A DNA stretch of 64,000 nucleotides from Bacterioplanes sanyensis (GCF_014652515.1 NZ_BMYY01000003.1:62001-126000), one strand, 5' to 3'; positions 30,435 to 39,798 are shown, numbered from the stretch's first letter. Notes: generated by a model from the sequence alone, not told the origin. Made by a program: numbers and translations.

Positions 30435-31460
30435 GTGTCTATCAGTTCAGCTACCGTCGTTGGCGGCGGCAGTTTCGGCACCGTCATTGCCAACATTCTG
30501 GCGGACAATGGCATTCGTACCCAGCAATGGATGCGTGATGCCGACACCGCCGATGCCATCAATCAACAGCATTGCAATCCGCGCTATCTCCCCGACGTCA
30601 CGCTCAACCCCAGTCTGTTGGCAACCACGGATCTGCAGCAGGCCGTCACGGGGGCGGATGTTGTATTTGTATCTGTGCCCAGTCGTTCGGTGCGAGAAGT
30701 CACGCAGCAGTTCGCTGGCTGGCTTGAACCGCACCAGCTGCTGGTGAGCACTACCAAGGGCATTGAGCCGGACCCTTTTTTGCTGATGAGTCAGGTGCTC
30801 AAAGAAGAGTGCCCGCAAAACGCCAACGGCGTTTTGAGTGGCCCTAATTTGGCGAAAGAAATCGCTCGCCGTGAGCTGGCGGCCTCAGTGATTGCCAGTG
30901 AAGACAGCGATTTGCGTCGCGATGTGCAAGAAGCGCTGAGCTGCGATTATTTTCGGGTGTATGCCTCCAATGACCCTCACGGCGTTGAATTAGGCGGGGC
31001 GCTGAAGAATATTTATGCCATCGCCAGTGGTTTCGTGGCAGCGCTGGGAATGGGTGAGAACACACGCAGCATGATCGTTACCCGCTCGTTGGCAGAGATG
31101 AGTCGGTTTGCCGTCCACATGGGCGCCAACCCGCTTACCTTCTTGGGGCTGGCGGGCGTGGGCGACTTGTTTGTTACCTGCAGCTCGCCGTTGAGTCGTA
31201 ACTACCGGGTGGGCTACGCCATCGGTCAAGGCAAAAGTCTGGATCAAGCCATTGAAGAGTTAGGCGAGGTCGCCGAAGGCGTTAATACCTTGCGATATGT
31301 CAGGGAAAAGGCGCGTGAGTGCGATATATATATGCCGCTGGTAATGGGGACTTACGCCGTGCTGTTCGGTGGTGCGGATCCCAAGCAGGTGGCTCAAGGG
31401 TTGATGACAGGCGAACGAGCCTCTGATGTTGAGTTTGCGCTGTCGCGCAATGAAATTTGA
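30435..31460 (+). CDS. gpsA: NAD(P)H-dependent glycerol-3-phosphate dehydrogenase
   Basis: Makes sn-glycerol-3-phosphate from dihydroxyacetone phosphate for phospholipid synthesis. The 341-residue protein has the Rossmann motif [13 protein letters not shown] at the start, [13 protein letters not shown], the STKGIEP loop, the [11 protein letters not shown] motif and the catalytic helix with [14 protein letters not shown]. It starts with GTG 30435 after CAGGGGG, the best start here. Fourteen bases after the STAS gene, so probably in the same transcript. Confidence 0.96.
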   Translation: MSISSATVVGGGSFGTVIANILADNGIRTQQWMRDADTADAINQQHCNPRYLPDVTLNPSLLATTDLQQAVTGADVVFVSVPSRSVREVTQQFAGWLEPHQLLVSTTKGIEPDPFLLMSQVLKEECPQNANGVLSGPNLAKEIARRELAASVIASEDSDLRRDVQEALSCDYFRVYASNDPHGVELGGALKNIYAIASGFVAALGMGENTRSMIVTRSLAEMSRFAVHMGANPLTFLGLAGVGDLFVTCSSPLSRNYRVGYAIGQGKSLDQAIEELGEVAEGVNTLRYVREKARECDIYMPLVMGTYAVLFGGADPKQVAQGLMTGERASDVEFALSRNEI

Positions 31461-31472
31461 TAAGGAACCATT

Positions 31473-31766
31473 ATGAGTGATGTAAAAGACAATCTGACTT
31501 CCGATGCTTTTTGGTTGAAGACCTTATACCTGCTGTTGTTCTTCATGGTATCTCGCTTGGTCGGGCTGGTGGTGCTGCTACTGACAGTGGTGCAGTGGGG
31601 TTTTCAGCTGGCTACCGGTCAGCCTAATACTGAGTTGGCGCGCTTCGGTGATAGCTTAGGGCAGTACGCGAGTCAGATTATTCACTATCTGAGCGGTGTC
31701 TCGGAGCAAAAACCGTATCCTTTTCAGGATTGGCCGAGCCCGCACAACGCGGATCAAAATGAATGA
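31473..31766 (+). CDS. DUF4389 small membrane protein
   Basis: 97 residues with a long hydrophobic region (about 16-50, LYLLLFFMVSRLVGLVVLLL and onward) that spans the membrane once or twice, followed by an amphipathic helix and a short polar tail. It matches the DUF4389 pattern, of unknown function. It sits 12 bases after gpsA and its stop overlaps the sixA start (ATGA), so it belongs to this operon. A lipid-related role is only a guess from position. Confidence 0.75.
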   Translation: MSDVKDNLTSDAFWLKTLYLLLFFMVSRLVGLVVLLLTVVQWGFQLATGQPNTELARFGDSLGQYASQIIHYLSGVSEQKPYPFQDWPSPHNADQNE

Positions 31767-32227
31767 AATTATGTATCGTGCGCCATGGCGTAGCCGTTCT
31801 AGGCGCAGACTCTGATGATCAGCGAGTGCTGCGTCCGGAAGGCTTGCAGCAGGCACACATGGCAGGTCGCTGGCTGGCCAGTGAGGGCTTAAGTCGGCCT
31901 CAGCTATTCGCCAGTCCCTATGTTCGTACCCAACAAACCGCTACCGAGATCGGTTCCGCCTTGGGCTGTGAGCCACAGCTGATGACTGAGCTGGTGCCAG
32001 GCAGCGAGCCACAAGTCGTTGTAGAGCAGTTGCTTGAGATGACGGACGACGTAGTTTTAGTATCCCACTTACCTTTGGTCGGGCGCTTGGCGGCCTGGCT
32101 GGTCGACGGCGAGGTCTATGATCAGCCTTGGTCGCCTGCGGAGTGTTGGCTGCTCGAAGGTGATGTGTTTGCGGCTGGCTGTATGACGGTTACCCAGGTG
32201 TGGTATCCAGAGTTGGAAAACACCTAA
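31763..32227 (+). CDS. sixA: Phosphohistidine phosphatase SixA
   Basis: Removes phosphate from histidine on phosphotransfer proteins. The 154-residue protein is a minimal histidine phosphatase (phosphoglycerate-mutase fold): the RHG motif at residues 7-9 (IVRHGVA), SPYVRTQQTA for the second phosphate-binding Arg, and the second catalytic His in VLVSHLPLVG. Start overlaps the DUF4389 stop by 4 bases. gpsA-DUF4389-sixA is the order I recall from Pseudomonas. Confidence 0.93.
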   Translation: MKLCIVRHGVAVLGADSDDQRVLRPEGLQQAHMAGRWLASEGLSRPQLFASPYVRTQQTATEIGSALGCEPQLMTELVPGSEPQVVVEQLLEMTDDVVLVSHLPLVGRLAAWLVDGEVYDQPWSPAECWLLEGDVFAAGCMTVTQVWYPELENT

Positions 32228-32312
32228 GGCACTGCTGACCGTTCAGCACCTTGCACAATGTGACAAGGGTCAGTAGCTTGCAGGGCTTTGTTTTGTGTGC
32301 AGACAACTAATA

Positions 32313-33101
32313 ATGAAGCCCATTCTTCACTTTTCCCACGCCAATGGCTTTCCTGCCGGTGCGTATCAAGCGTTATTGTCGCCTTTGGCGCTGGTGGCAG
32401 ATGTGCGCAGCATTGACCGCTTAGGCCATCACCCCGAATACCCAGTTACCAATAATTGGGATCATCTAGAGCGTGAGCTGCTGGAGCACTTCGAGCGCAC
32501 CTACGATCGTCCGGTCATCGCCGTTGGTCATTCGCTCGGCGGTGTTCTGAGCTACATGGTGGCAAGGCGGCGGCCAGATTTAGTGGCCGGTCTCATTATG
32601 CTCGACTCGCCGATTTTAACGCCTTGGCAGTCGCGCGGCTTGCGGCTGTTAAAGAGTCTTGGTTTGTCGGATCGCGTTACGCCTGCAGGGCGAACACAAG
32701 GTCGACGTACCACTTGGCCTGACCAGCACAGTGCGCTGAGCTATTTTCGCAGTAAGTCGCTGATGCGCCACTTTGATGAGCAGTGTTTGCAGCATTACGT
32801 GGAAGCCGGTACTGAGCCATGCTCTGAGGGTGTGTGCCTGAGTTACGACCCTGATGTTGAAATGAAGATCTACCGCACCATTCCCGACAATCTCTCTAAT
32901 GCGTTGCCCTTGTCGATGCCCGCCGCTGTGATCGCAGGGCGCGATAGCAATGTGTTTCGCCCCAGTCATGCGCGCTACATGCGGCGCAAGGCGGGTATGG
33001 ATGTGCATTGGCTGCCTGGCAGTCATATGTTTCCGTTTGAGCATCCGCAGGCGACGCAACAGCTAATCCAGCAGGTGGTTCAGCAATGGGGGTTGATCTG
33101 A
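32313..33101 (+). CDS. Alpha/beta hydrolase
   Basis: 262-residue alpha/beta-hydrolase fold protein with nucleophile Ser74 in VGHSLGG, an oxyanion strand PILHFSHANGFP and a late catalytic His in PGSHMFPFEHP. The substrate is unknown. ATG 32313 is used although no good ribosome-binding site precedes it; a TTG at 32295 is the alternative. The gene starts an operon with a second, only distantly similar hydrolase whose start overlaps this stop by one base. Confidence 0.85.
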   Translation: MKPILHFSHANGFPAGAYQALLSPLALVADVRSIDRLGHHPEYPVTNNWDHLERELLEHFERTYDRPVIAVGHSLGGVLSYMVARRRPDLVAGLIMLDSPILTPWQSRGLRLLKSLGLSDRVTPAGRTQGRRTTWPDQHSALSYFRSKSLMRHFDEQCLQHYVEAGTEPCSEGVCLSYDPDVEMKIYRTIPDNLSNALPLSMPAAVIAGRDSNVFRPSHARYMRRKAGMDVHWLPGSHMFPFEHPQATQQLIQQVVQQWGLI

Positions 33102-33940
33102 TGTCGGCAGCCTTGCGTGAAGAAACACTTGGCTCGCTGGCGGCCTTACACAGCCCTCGAGGTGCGCTCCCCACGTTAATGCTGCACGGCTGGATGGACA
33201 ATGCCGCCAGTTTTCATCAGTTGGCACCGCAGTTGGCAGTGGATGGCTGGGCACTTGATTTGCCGGGTCATGGTCATTCGCCGTGGCTGGCGGAAGGAGC
33301 GGACTATTACGTCTGGTCCTACTTGCCAGCAGTATTGCAAGCGCTGGATACGCTGCATCAGCAATCCGCAAAGCCGGTGTTGTTGATTGCTCACTCCATG
33401 GGCACGGCCAGTGCGCTGCAGGCGGCAGCATTGGCACCAGATCAGGTCGCGGCTGTGGTGTTGATCGATGGCATCGGCCCACTAACGACACCTGCAGCCA
33501 GCTGGATTCAGCAAATGCAACAAGCACTGGCATGGCAACCAAAGCCCGCACGGCGGTTTGACGACCCTTTGCAAGCGCTGGCGGCCCGCCAGCGAAGCTC
33601 GCCGGACCTGGATGCGGAAGCGCTCGAGGTCATGGTGCGGCGCAACCTTCAAGCCATAGGTGAGGGCTGGCAGTGGCGCACTGACCCCAGGCTCAAAGCA
33701 CCCTCAAAGGTACGCTTAACCGACGACATGGTGAAAGCTGCGCTGCAAACCGTTAACTGTCGGGTGCTGGCCATCCGTGCCGAGCATGGCATAGTACCGC
33801 AGCCTTGGTGGCAGCAGCGCCTCGGTTGGCTTAGAGATGTTGATAGTGTGGTGCTCCCTGGGCATCACCATCTGCACCTGGAGCCTGCAACGAGCGGTGC
33901 GGTGGCGCTGTGTATTGAACAATTTATTGCTGGAGATTGA
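33101..33940 (+). CDS. Alpha/beta hydrolase, second copy
   Basis: 279 residues with TLMLHGWMDNAASF (oxyanion HGW motif), the nucleophile Ser99 in IAHSMGT and a C-terminal His in LPGHHHLHLE. The ALDLPGHGHSPW segment is typical of esterase and haloalkane-dehalogenase relatives, but the substrate cannot be told. The chosen ATG (33101) forms a TGATG junction with the preceding stop; an earlier ATG at 33086 has an AGGTGG upstream and cannot be excluded. Confidence 0.83.
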   Translation: MSAALREETLGSLAALHSPRGALPTLMLHGWMDNAASFHQLAPQLAVDGWALDLPGHGHSPWLAEGADYYVWSYLPAVLQALDTLHQQSAKPVLLIAHSMGTASALQAAALAPDQVAAVVLIDGIGPLTTPAASWIQQMQQALAWQPKPARRFDDPLQALAARQRSSPDLDAEALEVMVRRNLQAIGEGWQWRTDPRLKAPSKVRLTDDMVKAALQTVNCRVLAIRAEHGIVPQPWWQQRLGWLRDVDSVVLPGHHHLHLEPATSGAVALCIEQFIAGD

Positions 33941-33946
33941 ACAAAA

Positions 33947-34690
33947 ATGGAGCGGCAAAACCGAATCAGCGGCGATATCGGCTGGTTTGCCTTGTTGATG
34001 GCACTGCTGTTGCTCAGTTTGGGAGCGGCTTGGCACGCTTTGGCCAAGATAAACTACGGCTTTAGCCTGTGGTATGACGTACTCGATATCGGTGAGCACA
34101 TTGACCATTACGGCCCGCAGAACCGCTACAAACAAGGCCTAGAAGCACTGTCGAGGCAGCAGCATGAAGGCTTGTTTGCCGATATTGTTGCCGCAGTTCA
34201 CAACCATGGGCAGGGGTTGTCTGATATAAGTTATACCGTTATCTATGAAGGAAAACATTTACATGATTCTTTATTACGTCAACCGGAAGTCATTCATCTA
34301 CAAGACGTGGCGAATTTGATCGACTGGCTCAATCAGGCGCTGCTGTTTTTGCTGCCAGTGGCCTTGCTGTTGATGCTATGGCTTTCTTGGAAAAAAATGC
34401 CGCTGCGCTGGAAGCGCCAGCTTGGTGTATTGTCTGTGGTGGTCGGAGGAGGGGCGCTGGCGGTCATGCTGATCGGCCCCAAAGCGGTGTTTTATCAACT
34501 GCACGTATGGATCTTTCCCGATAAGCATCAGTGGTTCTTTTATTATCAGGAGTCGCTGATGACCACCTTGATGCATGCGCCGCAGTTATTCGGGTTGATT
34601 GCTGCGGCGATCGCGGTCTTTGGCCTGCTGTTGTTTGCACTGGTGCTGTTGCTGGTTAGACGTTGGCTTAGAACTCAGGCGGGCAGTTAA
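33947..34690 (+). CDS. DUF1461 integral membrane protein
   Basis: 247 residues with four predicted membrane helices (about 11-32, 128-147, 163-182 and 215-240) and a periplasmic loop of about 90 residues after the first. The conserved DUF1461 block reads VFYQLHVWIFP, WFFYYQESLMTTLMHAPQLF, with the HxxxFP and W-F-x-x-x-x-S-L spacing I recall for the family. Its function is unknown. Six bases after the hydrolase gene; the end overlaps the convergent RluA-type gene by 23 bases. Confidence 0.8.
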   Translation: MERQNRISGDIGWFALLMALLLLSLGAAWHALAKINYGFSLWYDVLDIGEHIDHYGPQNRYKQGLEALSRQQHEGLFADIVAAVHNHGQGLSDISYTVIYEGKHLHDSLLRQPEVIHLQDVANLIDWLNQALLFLLPVALLLMLWLSWKKMPLRWKRQLGVLSVVVGGGALAVMLIGPKAVFYQLHVWIFPDKHQWFFYYQESLMTTLMHAPQLFGLIAAAIAVFGLLLFALVLLLVRRWLRTQAGS

Positions 34691-35288
34691 AGTTGAGACG
34701 CTCGCCGCTGCTAGGGTGGGTAAAGCTCAGTTGGCGGGCATGCAGCATCAGGCGAGGCTCGTCGTTTAGGCGCTCGCCTGCATAGAGGGTGTCTCCTACA
34801 ATCGGGCAGCCGATTTGCTGCATGTGCAAGCGCAGCTGATGTGAGCGTCCTGTTTGCGGCAGCAGCTGCACGCGGCTGTATGGGCCTTCTTGTGCCAATA
34901 AGCGCCAGCGTGTTAGCGCGTAGCGCCCCTCACTGTGGCTAATCATCTGCAAGGGCCGGTTGGGCCAGTCAACGATGATGGGTAAATTGATGCAGCCCTC
35001 GTTACCGCGCGGCTTGCCGTACACCAAGGCTTGGTATTCTTTGCTGGTGGTCTGGCGTTCGAACTGTTGCTGTACCGCAGACAGCGCCGCTTTGTGACGG
35101 GCAAATACCATGACGCCTGAGGTGTCACGATCTAAGCGATGAATCACAAAGGTGGTGCCGTATTGAGCTTCTAAACGCGCTTGCAAGCAGTCTTTGTCGT
35201 AACGCCCAGGAACACTGAGCAAATGCGATGGTTTGTTAACCACCAGTAAGTCGTCATCAATCAGCAGTGGCGGGGCGAGGTTTGGCAT
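34668..35288 (-). CDS. rluA: RluA-type RNA pseudouridine synthase
   Basis: Converts uridine to pseudouridine in rRNA and/or tRNA. The 206-residue protein has the catalytic Asp53 in HRLDRDTSGVMVFA and the strand GRSHQLRLHM, and it is the short form without an S4 domain, like E. coli RluA (23S U746 and tRNA U32). The true start is at 35288 (MPNLAPPLLIDDD); the upstream open frame is the shadow of the preceding gene, with which it overlaps by 32 bases. Exact target site inferred from size only. Confidence 0.85.
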   Translation of the reverse strand: MPNLAPPLLIDDDLLVVNKPSHLLSVPGRYDKDCLQARLEAQYGTTFVIHRLDRDTSGVMVFARHKAALSAVQQQFERQTTSKEYQALVYGKPRGNEGCINLPIIVDWPNRPLQMISHSEGRYALTRWRLLAQEGPYSRVQLLPQTGRSHQLRLHMQQIGCPIVGDTLYAGERLNDEPRLMLHARQLSFTHPSSGERLNFNCPPEF

Positions 35289-36567
35289 CCGGGTAGTCGT
35301 AGTCTTGCAGTAGGCGTTGGTAGGCCCCCGAAGCTTGCAGCTGGCGCAGGCCCTGATTAAAAGCATCAATGATGCGCTGGGCGTCGGGAGAAGAGGCGCG
35401 CATTGTAACATGCAGCGTCTGGCTGGCCAGTTCCGGCGTGAGAATCTGCAAATGCTTGCCGATGGTGTCGTTGTCCTGCAACTCGCGCTCAGCAATCCAG
35501 CGATCAACAACGACTAAATCCAGCTCTTGGCGCGCCAAATCGCGAAACAACTGGGAGCAATAAGGCCGGTAATGGCGCTCAAAGCGCTGAGCAAAGCCCA
35601 GCACTTGGGCGTCGTAGTCGGCGTTTTCAAACAGCCCGAGTTTGAGTTTGGAAGCTCCGGGGGCTTGCAGGCCAGCCATGCTCAGGGCGGCCTGCTTGTG
35701 AGTAACAATCACTAGGTGGTTTTCTAGGAAGGGGGCTGACTGCAGCGTTTCTGGCGAGTTTTCAGGCCAAAGAGCGAGCCAGCCATCCAGCTTTTTTGCG
35801 CTAACGGCCTCATCGACGGCTTGCTGTGGACGAATGCTCAGTTCCATGTTCCAGCCGCTAACGGCCAGCGCTTGTTTGACGATGGCCGCCGCCAGGCCTT
35901 GCTCAGGCTCCAAGTCGCTGACGTAAGGCCCCCAAGCCGGGCTGCCCAGGTGCGCTGTGGGTGCTTCGTCTTTGTACTCCTGAGCGAGTATGGAAATCGC
36001 CTGCGCCAGCCCATGCTGCTCAATGCTGCGCGTCATTTGATCGCTGAAACTTTTTACCAAGCTAACGCCTTCAATGACGACGTCATAAATCTGCCAGCGA
36101 TCATCACGACTGAACAGCTTGTAGTCGACTTTAATGGCCGGCGCGCCTACGCGCATGATTTCACTTTTCACCAGAGCGCGATTGCCTGATGGGCTCATGC
36201 GAGCTTCAGAGAATCGCATCTCTTGATCGTCATAAGCGCGAAATGCACCGGCATAGGTACGAATCACCTTGTGCTTAAAGGCTTCAACAAACTGACGTTG
36301 CTGTGCTTCTGAGGCGCGGCGCCAGAACTTGCCCAATACCAAGCGCGCCATGTAGACATGATCAACGACGGGCAGGATTTCTTCGTCAATTAATTGCTCA
36401 AGATAATAGTCTTGAGTTTGTACGCGTTCCTTGTTGGCCAGCAATTTTTTTGCCATGCCATTGGCAGCGCTCATAACCACATCCCTAGGGGGCGTAGTGT
36501 CGGCGTGGGTCGTGGTGCCGATAACAAACATCAGTACCACCAAAATGCGGTGCGCTAAGCGGCTCAT
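35257..36567 (-). CDS. MlaC/Ttg2D domain fused to a periplasmic solute-binding domain
   Basis: 436 residues, one uninterrupted frame. A signal peptide (1-22, ending THA) is followed by an MlaC-like domain (about 25-195): LPVVDHVYMARLVLG, AFKHKVIRTYAGAF and WQIYDVVIEGVSLVKSF are typical of the phospholipid-shuttle family. After a short linker (about 195-205) comes a domain of about 225 residues resembling SBP_bac_3 extracellular binding proteins: WGPYVSDLEPEQGLAAAIVK, a swivelling core, DLVVVDRWIAERELQ and the closing IIDAFNQGLRQLQASGAYQRLL. MlaC normally stands alone in mlaFEDCB; none of those genes is here. It follows trhP by 47 bases and overlaps rluA. Confidence 0.82.
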   Translation of the reverse strand: MSRLAHRILVVLMFVIGTTTHADTTPPRDVVMSAANGMAKKLLANKERVQTQDYYLEQLIDEEILPVVDHVYMARLVLGKFWRRASEAQQRQFVEAFKHKVIRTYAGAFRAYDDQEMRFSEARMSPSGNRALVKSEIMRVGAPAIKVDYKLFSRDDRWQIYDVVIEGVSLVKSFSDQMTRSIEQHGLAQAISILAQEYKDEAPTAHLGSPAWGPYVSDLEPEQGLAAAIVKQALAVSGWNMELSIRPQQAVDEAVSAKKLDGWLALWPENSPETLQSAPFLENHLVIVTHKQAALSMAGLQAPGASKLKLGLFENADYDAQVLGFAQRFERHYRPYCSQLFRDLARQELDLVVVDRWIAERELQDNDTIGKHLQILTPELASQTLHVTMRASSPDAQRIIDAFNQGLRQLQASGAYQRLLQDYDYPDAKPRPATAD

Positions 36568-36614
36568 ACCATCCTCTGTATCATTGGGTGAGACACCAAA
36601 CTATACGGGCGACG

Positions 36615-37961
36615 TCATTGTGCTGGCAAATTGCGAATCAGCAAGGCGCGCTGCAGATCACATTCGGCCATGCCGTGTGGGCGCGGTAGTCGGACGACAA
36701 AACCAGAGCCCGGCGCATCCTCGCGTGGATTGTCGTGCTGGTCATACAGCTCGGTCAGTACAAAGGTATGGTTGCCGTTGGCGGTCATCAGCTCCAGTGA
36801 ATCGCCCAGCTGAAACCGATTTTTAACCTCAATGGTCAACATGCTTGCATGCTTGTCGGCTTTTACTTCACCAACAAACTGCTGGCGAGTGCTGATGGAG
36901 GTACCGCGCTCATAGTTTTGGTACTCGTCGTGCACGTGGCGGCGGAAAAAGCCTTCGGTGTAGCCACGGTTAGACATGTTCTCCAGGGTGTCCATGAGTT
37001 GGCGGTCAAACTGGCGACCGGCGACGGCGTCATCAATGGCTTGGCGGTAGGCTTGGGCGGTGCGGGCTGCATAATAGTGGGATTTGGTGCGCCCTTCGAT
37101 TTTGAGCGAGTGCACACCCAGCTCCACCAGTTTTTGCACGTGCTGAATGGCGCGCAGGTCGCGCGAGTTCATGATGTAGGTGCCGTGCTCGTCTTCAAAC
37201 GCTGGCATGTACTCGTTGTCGCGATTGCCTTCTTGCAGCAGGAATATCTGGTCGCTGGGCTGGCCTAACCCCAAGGTCGATGTGCTTGGGTCAAACTCCT
37301 GTGCCTGCACCGGAATGACGTCGCCGCCTGCGGTTTCTTTGGCCTCGTGGGCTTGGTATTTCCAGCGACACGCATTGGTACAGGTGCCTTGGTTAGGGTC
37401 GCGGTGATTCATATAGCCAGACAGCAAGCAGCGCCCGGAATAGGCGATGCACAGTGCCCCGTGAACAAATACCTCCAGCTCCATCTCTGGGCAGCGATCG
37501 CGAATCTCTGCAATTTCCTCCAGCGATAACTCGCGCGACAGTATGATTCGGCTGACGCCCTGGCGGCGCCAGAATTCAACGGCGGCCCAATTGACGACGT
37601 TGGCTTGCACCGACAGGTGAATGACGGTGTCCGGCCAGCGATCTTTCACCAGCATGATCAAGCCTGGGTCGGACATGATTAGAGCGTCTGGACCCATATC
37701 GATGATGGGTTCAATGTCGCGCAGGTAGCTGCTGATTTTACTGTTGTGCGGCGCAATGTTGCTGGCGACATAAAACTGTTTGCCCAGTTGATGGGCGTAG
37801 TCGATACCATCCGCCAGCCGTTGGGCATTAAAGTCGTTGTTGCGTACTCGTAGGCTGTATCTGGGCTGACCGGCGTATACGGCGTCTGCGCCGTATTCAA
37901 ATGCGTATTGCATGTTGCGAAAGGTACCGGCGGGCGACAACAGTTCAGGGCGAAAAGTCAT
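36615..37961 (-). CDS. trhP: tRNA hydroxylation protein TrhP (YegQ, peptidase U32 family)
   Basis: Needed for the prephenate-dependent 5-hydroxyuridine modification at wobble U34 of several tRNAs. The 448-residue protein closely follows E. coli YegQ: ELLSPAGTFRNMQYAFEYG at the start, AVYAGQPRYSLRVRNN, the ILSRELSLEEIAEI helix and a four-Cys cluster (CIAYSGRC, then CTNACRW) likely to hold iron-sulfur. The C-terminal beta domain (QFVGEV and onward) is present. GGGAG precedes the start at 37961; the longer frame to 38006 is not supported. Confidence 0.94.
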   Translation of the reverse strand: MTFRPELLSPAGTFRNMQYAFEYGADAVYAGQPRYSLRVRNNDFNAQRLADGIDYAHQLGKQFYVASNIAPHNSKISSYLRDIEPIIDMGPDALIMSDPGLIMLVKDRWPDTVIHLSVQANVVNWAAVEFWRRQGVSRIILSRELSLEEIAEIRDRCPEMELEVFVHGALCIAYSGRCLLSGYMNHRDPNQGTCTNACRWKYQAHEAKETAGGDVIPVQAQEFDPSTSTLGLGQPSDQIFLLQEGNRDNEYMPAFEDEHGTYIMNSRDLRAIQHVQKLVELGVHSLKIEGRTKSHYYAARTAQAYRQAIDDAVAGRQFDRQLMDTLENMSNRGYTEGFFRRHVHDEYQNYERGTSISTRQQFVGEVKADKHASMLTIEVKNRFQLGDSLELMTANGNHTFVLTELYDQHDNPREDAPGSGFVVRLPRPHGMAECDLQRALLIRNLPAQ

Positions 37962-38098
37962 GGGTGGTGCTCCCAAAGTCGAACAAGGCGAGCTGGCCTC
38001 TTTCAAGCCAGGGCTCGCCGCGTTAAAAACGGCGCACCCTAGCGAAAGAGGGAGAGGCCGATCTTGACTTGGGTCAACCGCCGGTGCGCGTTAGCAGG

Positions 38099-38620
38099 TC
38101 AGTCGTCGGCTTCGTGCAGGGCGGCACCAAAGGGAGTGGCAGGTTGTTGTGCCAGCCAATGAAAATAGGCTTTGGCGAGTGGCTTTTGCGGCTCTTCACC
38201 TAGGAGTTCATCCTGCTCTGACATCAGCTCATTCCAATAAGCGTGCAGCGGCTCACCTTCTAAGGGGGACGTTTGCTGCAACTGCTGAAGCCACTGCTGC
38301 AACAGTTGCCAGTCCTCTTCGCTGGCACCGCCAAGGCAAGCTTCTGCAGCGCAAAACAACGACGACAGCGTAAGGTCGGCAATGTCATCGGCCAGGCTAT
38401 CGTGCTGCTCTAGCTGCTCGCGCCAGTCGGCAAAATCATCAAAGAAGCGCTGTAAGTTGGCTTCGGATTTCAGTTCGCCACGCAGCCAACTGTTGGTTTT
38501 GTTGAGCAACTTGGTGGCTGGGTGAATGTCCAGCTCACGGTGCTCGGCCAGCATCAATAGATGCGGCCAGCACAGTTGGGTTAGCGTAAAAGCACGGGCG
38601 GCGATGGCATAGGGTTGCAT
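38099..38620 (-). CDS. Hypothetical protein, helical
   Basis: 173 residues, acidic and rich in Leu, Gln and Trp, apparently all-helical, without signal peptide or membrane segment. I recognise no motif. Its start codon shares one base with the stop of the lipoprotein gene upstream (TGATG), so it is translated with it. The 137 bases between its stop and trhP contain no gene. Confidence 0.7.
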   Translation of the reverse strand: MQPYAIAARAFTLTQLCWPHLLMLAEHRELDIHPATKLLNKTNSWLRGELKSEANLQRFFDDFADWREQLEQHDSLADDIADLTLSSLFCAAEACLGGASEEDWQLLQQWLQQLQQTSPLEGEPLHAYWNELMSEQDELLGEEPQKPLAKAYFHWLAQQPATPFGAALHEADD

Positions 38621-39639
38621 CAGGTTTCAGGCTCAAAACGGTGGGTGGAAAAAAGACCGGGCAGTACCCAGTCGCTGTTGGCTGGCAAGGCAGCTTCTAG
38701 ACGCTCAATAAACTCATCTTCATCGGTCAGGCGTACAAAGCGCTGTTTGCCTTCTAAGTCATTGGCAAAAAAATCTTCCCAGTGGCCGAGTATATAGTGG
38801 CGTGCTTGAGTGTTGGCGACGACGCTTTCAGGGTACTGCTCCACTTGCGAAAACGATGCTGGGCATAAAATGGCCACATCGATATTTTTCCCGTCTTCTA
38901 AGGGCGGTACTAAGCCAGCCGGCGCTTGGCTGGCCGCATCCTGGTAATAAATTCGATGCACGGGTTGTTCGTCGGAGTCGAGAAAATCGATCAAGAAGGC
39001 CAGGGTTTGGCCTTCTTTCCAGCCAAACGCATGCCAAGGCAATGACTTTAACGGTTGCTCATGAGAGCCGCTCATGAATTTCAGCCCCATCAAATGCGGT
39101 GCATGGCCAGATTCCAATCCCATAATGCGAATGCGCCGATCAGCGCTGTAAAACCAGCGCCCAGGTTGGGTGCTTGAACCCATGTGTTCATTCATGGCCA
39201 CCAGTCGGCTGGCTGGCAGGGCGGGTAATAGCGTGTTGCGGGTGGTGGCAGAGCCATAGATGACGGCATCGGGCGTGTGCTGTTGTGCGATGTGTGGCAC
39301 GTCGAGCAAGTGATCGTAGTGAGCGTGTCCGACCAGCAGCATCTGCACGTTGTCGGTGGCTGGCATGTAACGGTCGATTTTCTCGATGTCGGCGCTGAGT
39401 GGCATCCATGGGCCAGTTCGCAATAAGTGTGGATTGGTGAACGAGGGAGCCGTTAGCAATTGACTGCCCTGGTAACTGATGAGATGGCCGCCAACGCCCA
39501 GGTATTGAATGGTCAAAGCCTCTGGGTTGGTTGCTGAAGTCGCCGTTTCAGGGGTGCTGGGTGAGCGTTTTAGCTGGCTGGAGCAGGCGCTCAGCAGCAC
39601 AGCGATGGTTAGAATCAGTGCGTGAGTTAAGAATTTCAT
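38620..39639 (-). CDS. Metallo-beta-lactamase-fold lipoprotein
   Basis: 339 residues with a lipoprotein signal peptide and lipobox LLSAC (Cys19). The mature domain is an MBL-fold hydrolase: VGHAHYDHLLD gives the HxHxDH metal motif, and late His residues (ESGHAPH, YILGHWEDFF) can complete the site. The lack of the Asp-rich NAPE-PLD loops and the membrane anchor leave the substrate open. Possible homologues act on phosphoesters or lactones. Heads a two-gene unit with the next hypothetical protein. Confidence 0.82.
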   Translation of the reverse strand: MKFLTHALILTIAVLLSACSSQLKRSPSTPETATSATNPEALTIQYLGVGGHLISYQGSQLLTAPSFTNPHLLRTGPWMPLSADIEKIDRYMPATDNVQMLLVGHAHYDHLLDVPHIAQQHTPDAVIYGSATTRNTLLPALPASRLVAMNEHMGSSTQPGRWFYSADRRIRIMGLESGHAPHLMGLKFMSGSHEQPLKSLPWHAFGWKEGQTLAFLIDFLDSDEQPVHRIYYQDAASQAPAGLVPPLEDGKNIDVAILCPASFSQVEQYPESVVANTQARHYILGHWEDFFANDLEGKQRFVRLTDEDEFIERLEAALPANSDWVLPGLFSTHRFEPET

Positions 39640-39769
39640 GCCAAGGTATCTTCGTTGTTATTGTCATGGGTGAGGCGGGCGAGTCTAAAGGGGTTCAGCG
39701 GATCTGCCAATTTTTTGCTATCCAGTTAACGTAAATGCTTTACAAATCAGGCCATATGATTCATCACGG

Positions 39770-39798
39770 TTGGCAATTAAAGTCAAGTCGGCTATGGT
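39770..39798 (+). promoter_or_regulatory. Candidate promoter of the small + strand gene at 39.8 kb
   Basis: TTGGCA (39770-39775) and TATGGT (39793-39798) with a 17-base spacer. The first in-frame TTG and ATG of the downstream frame lie within this promoter, which argues for a start further downstream. Confidence 0.5.

Noticed and set aside
37905-37920. GCATGTTGCGA inside trhP, similar to the first part of a Ter site
   Set aside because: The second half (TAACTAA) does not match and the sequence is constrained by coding.
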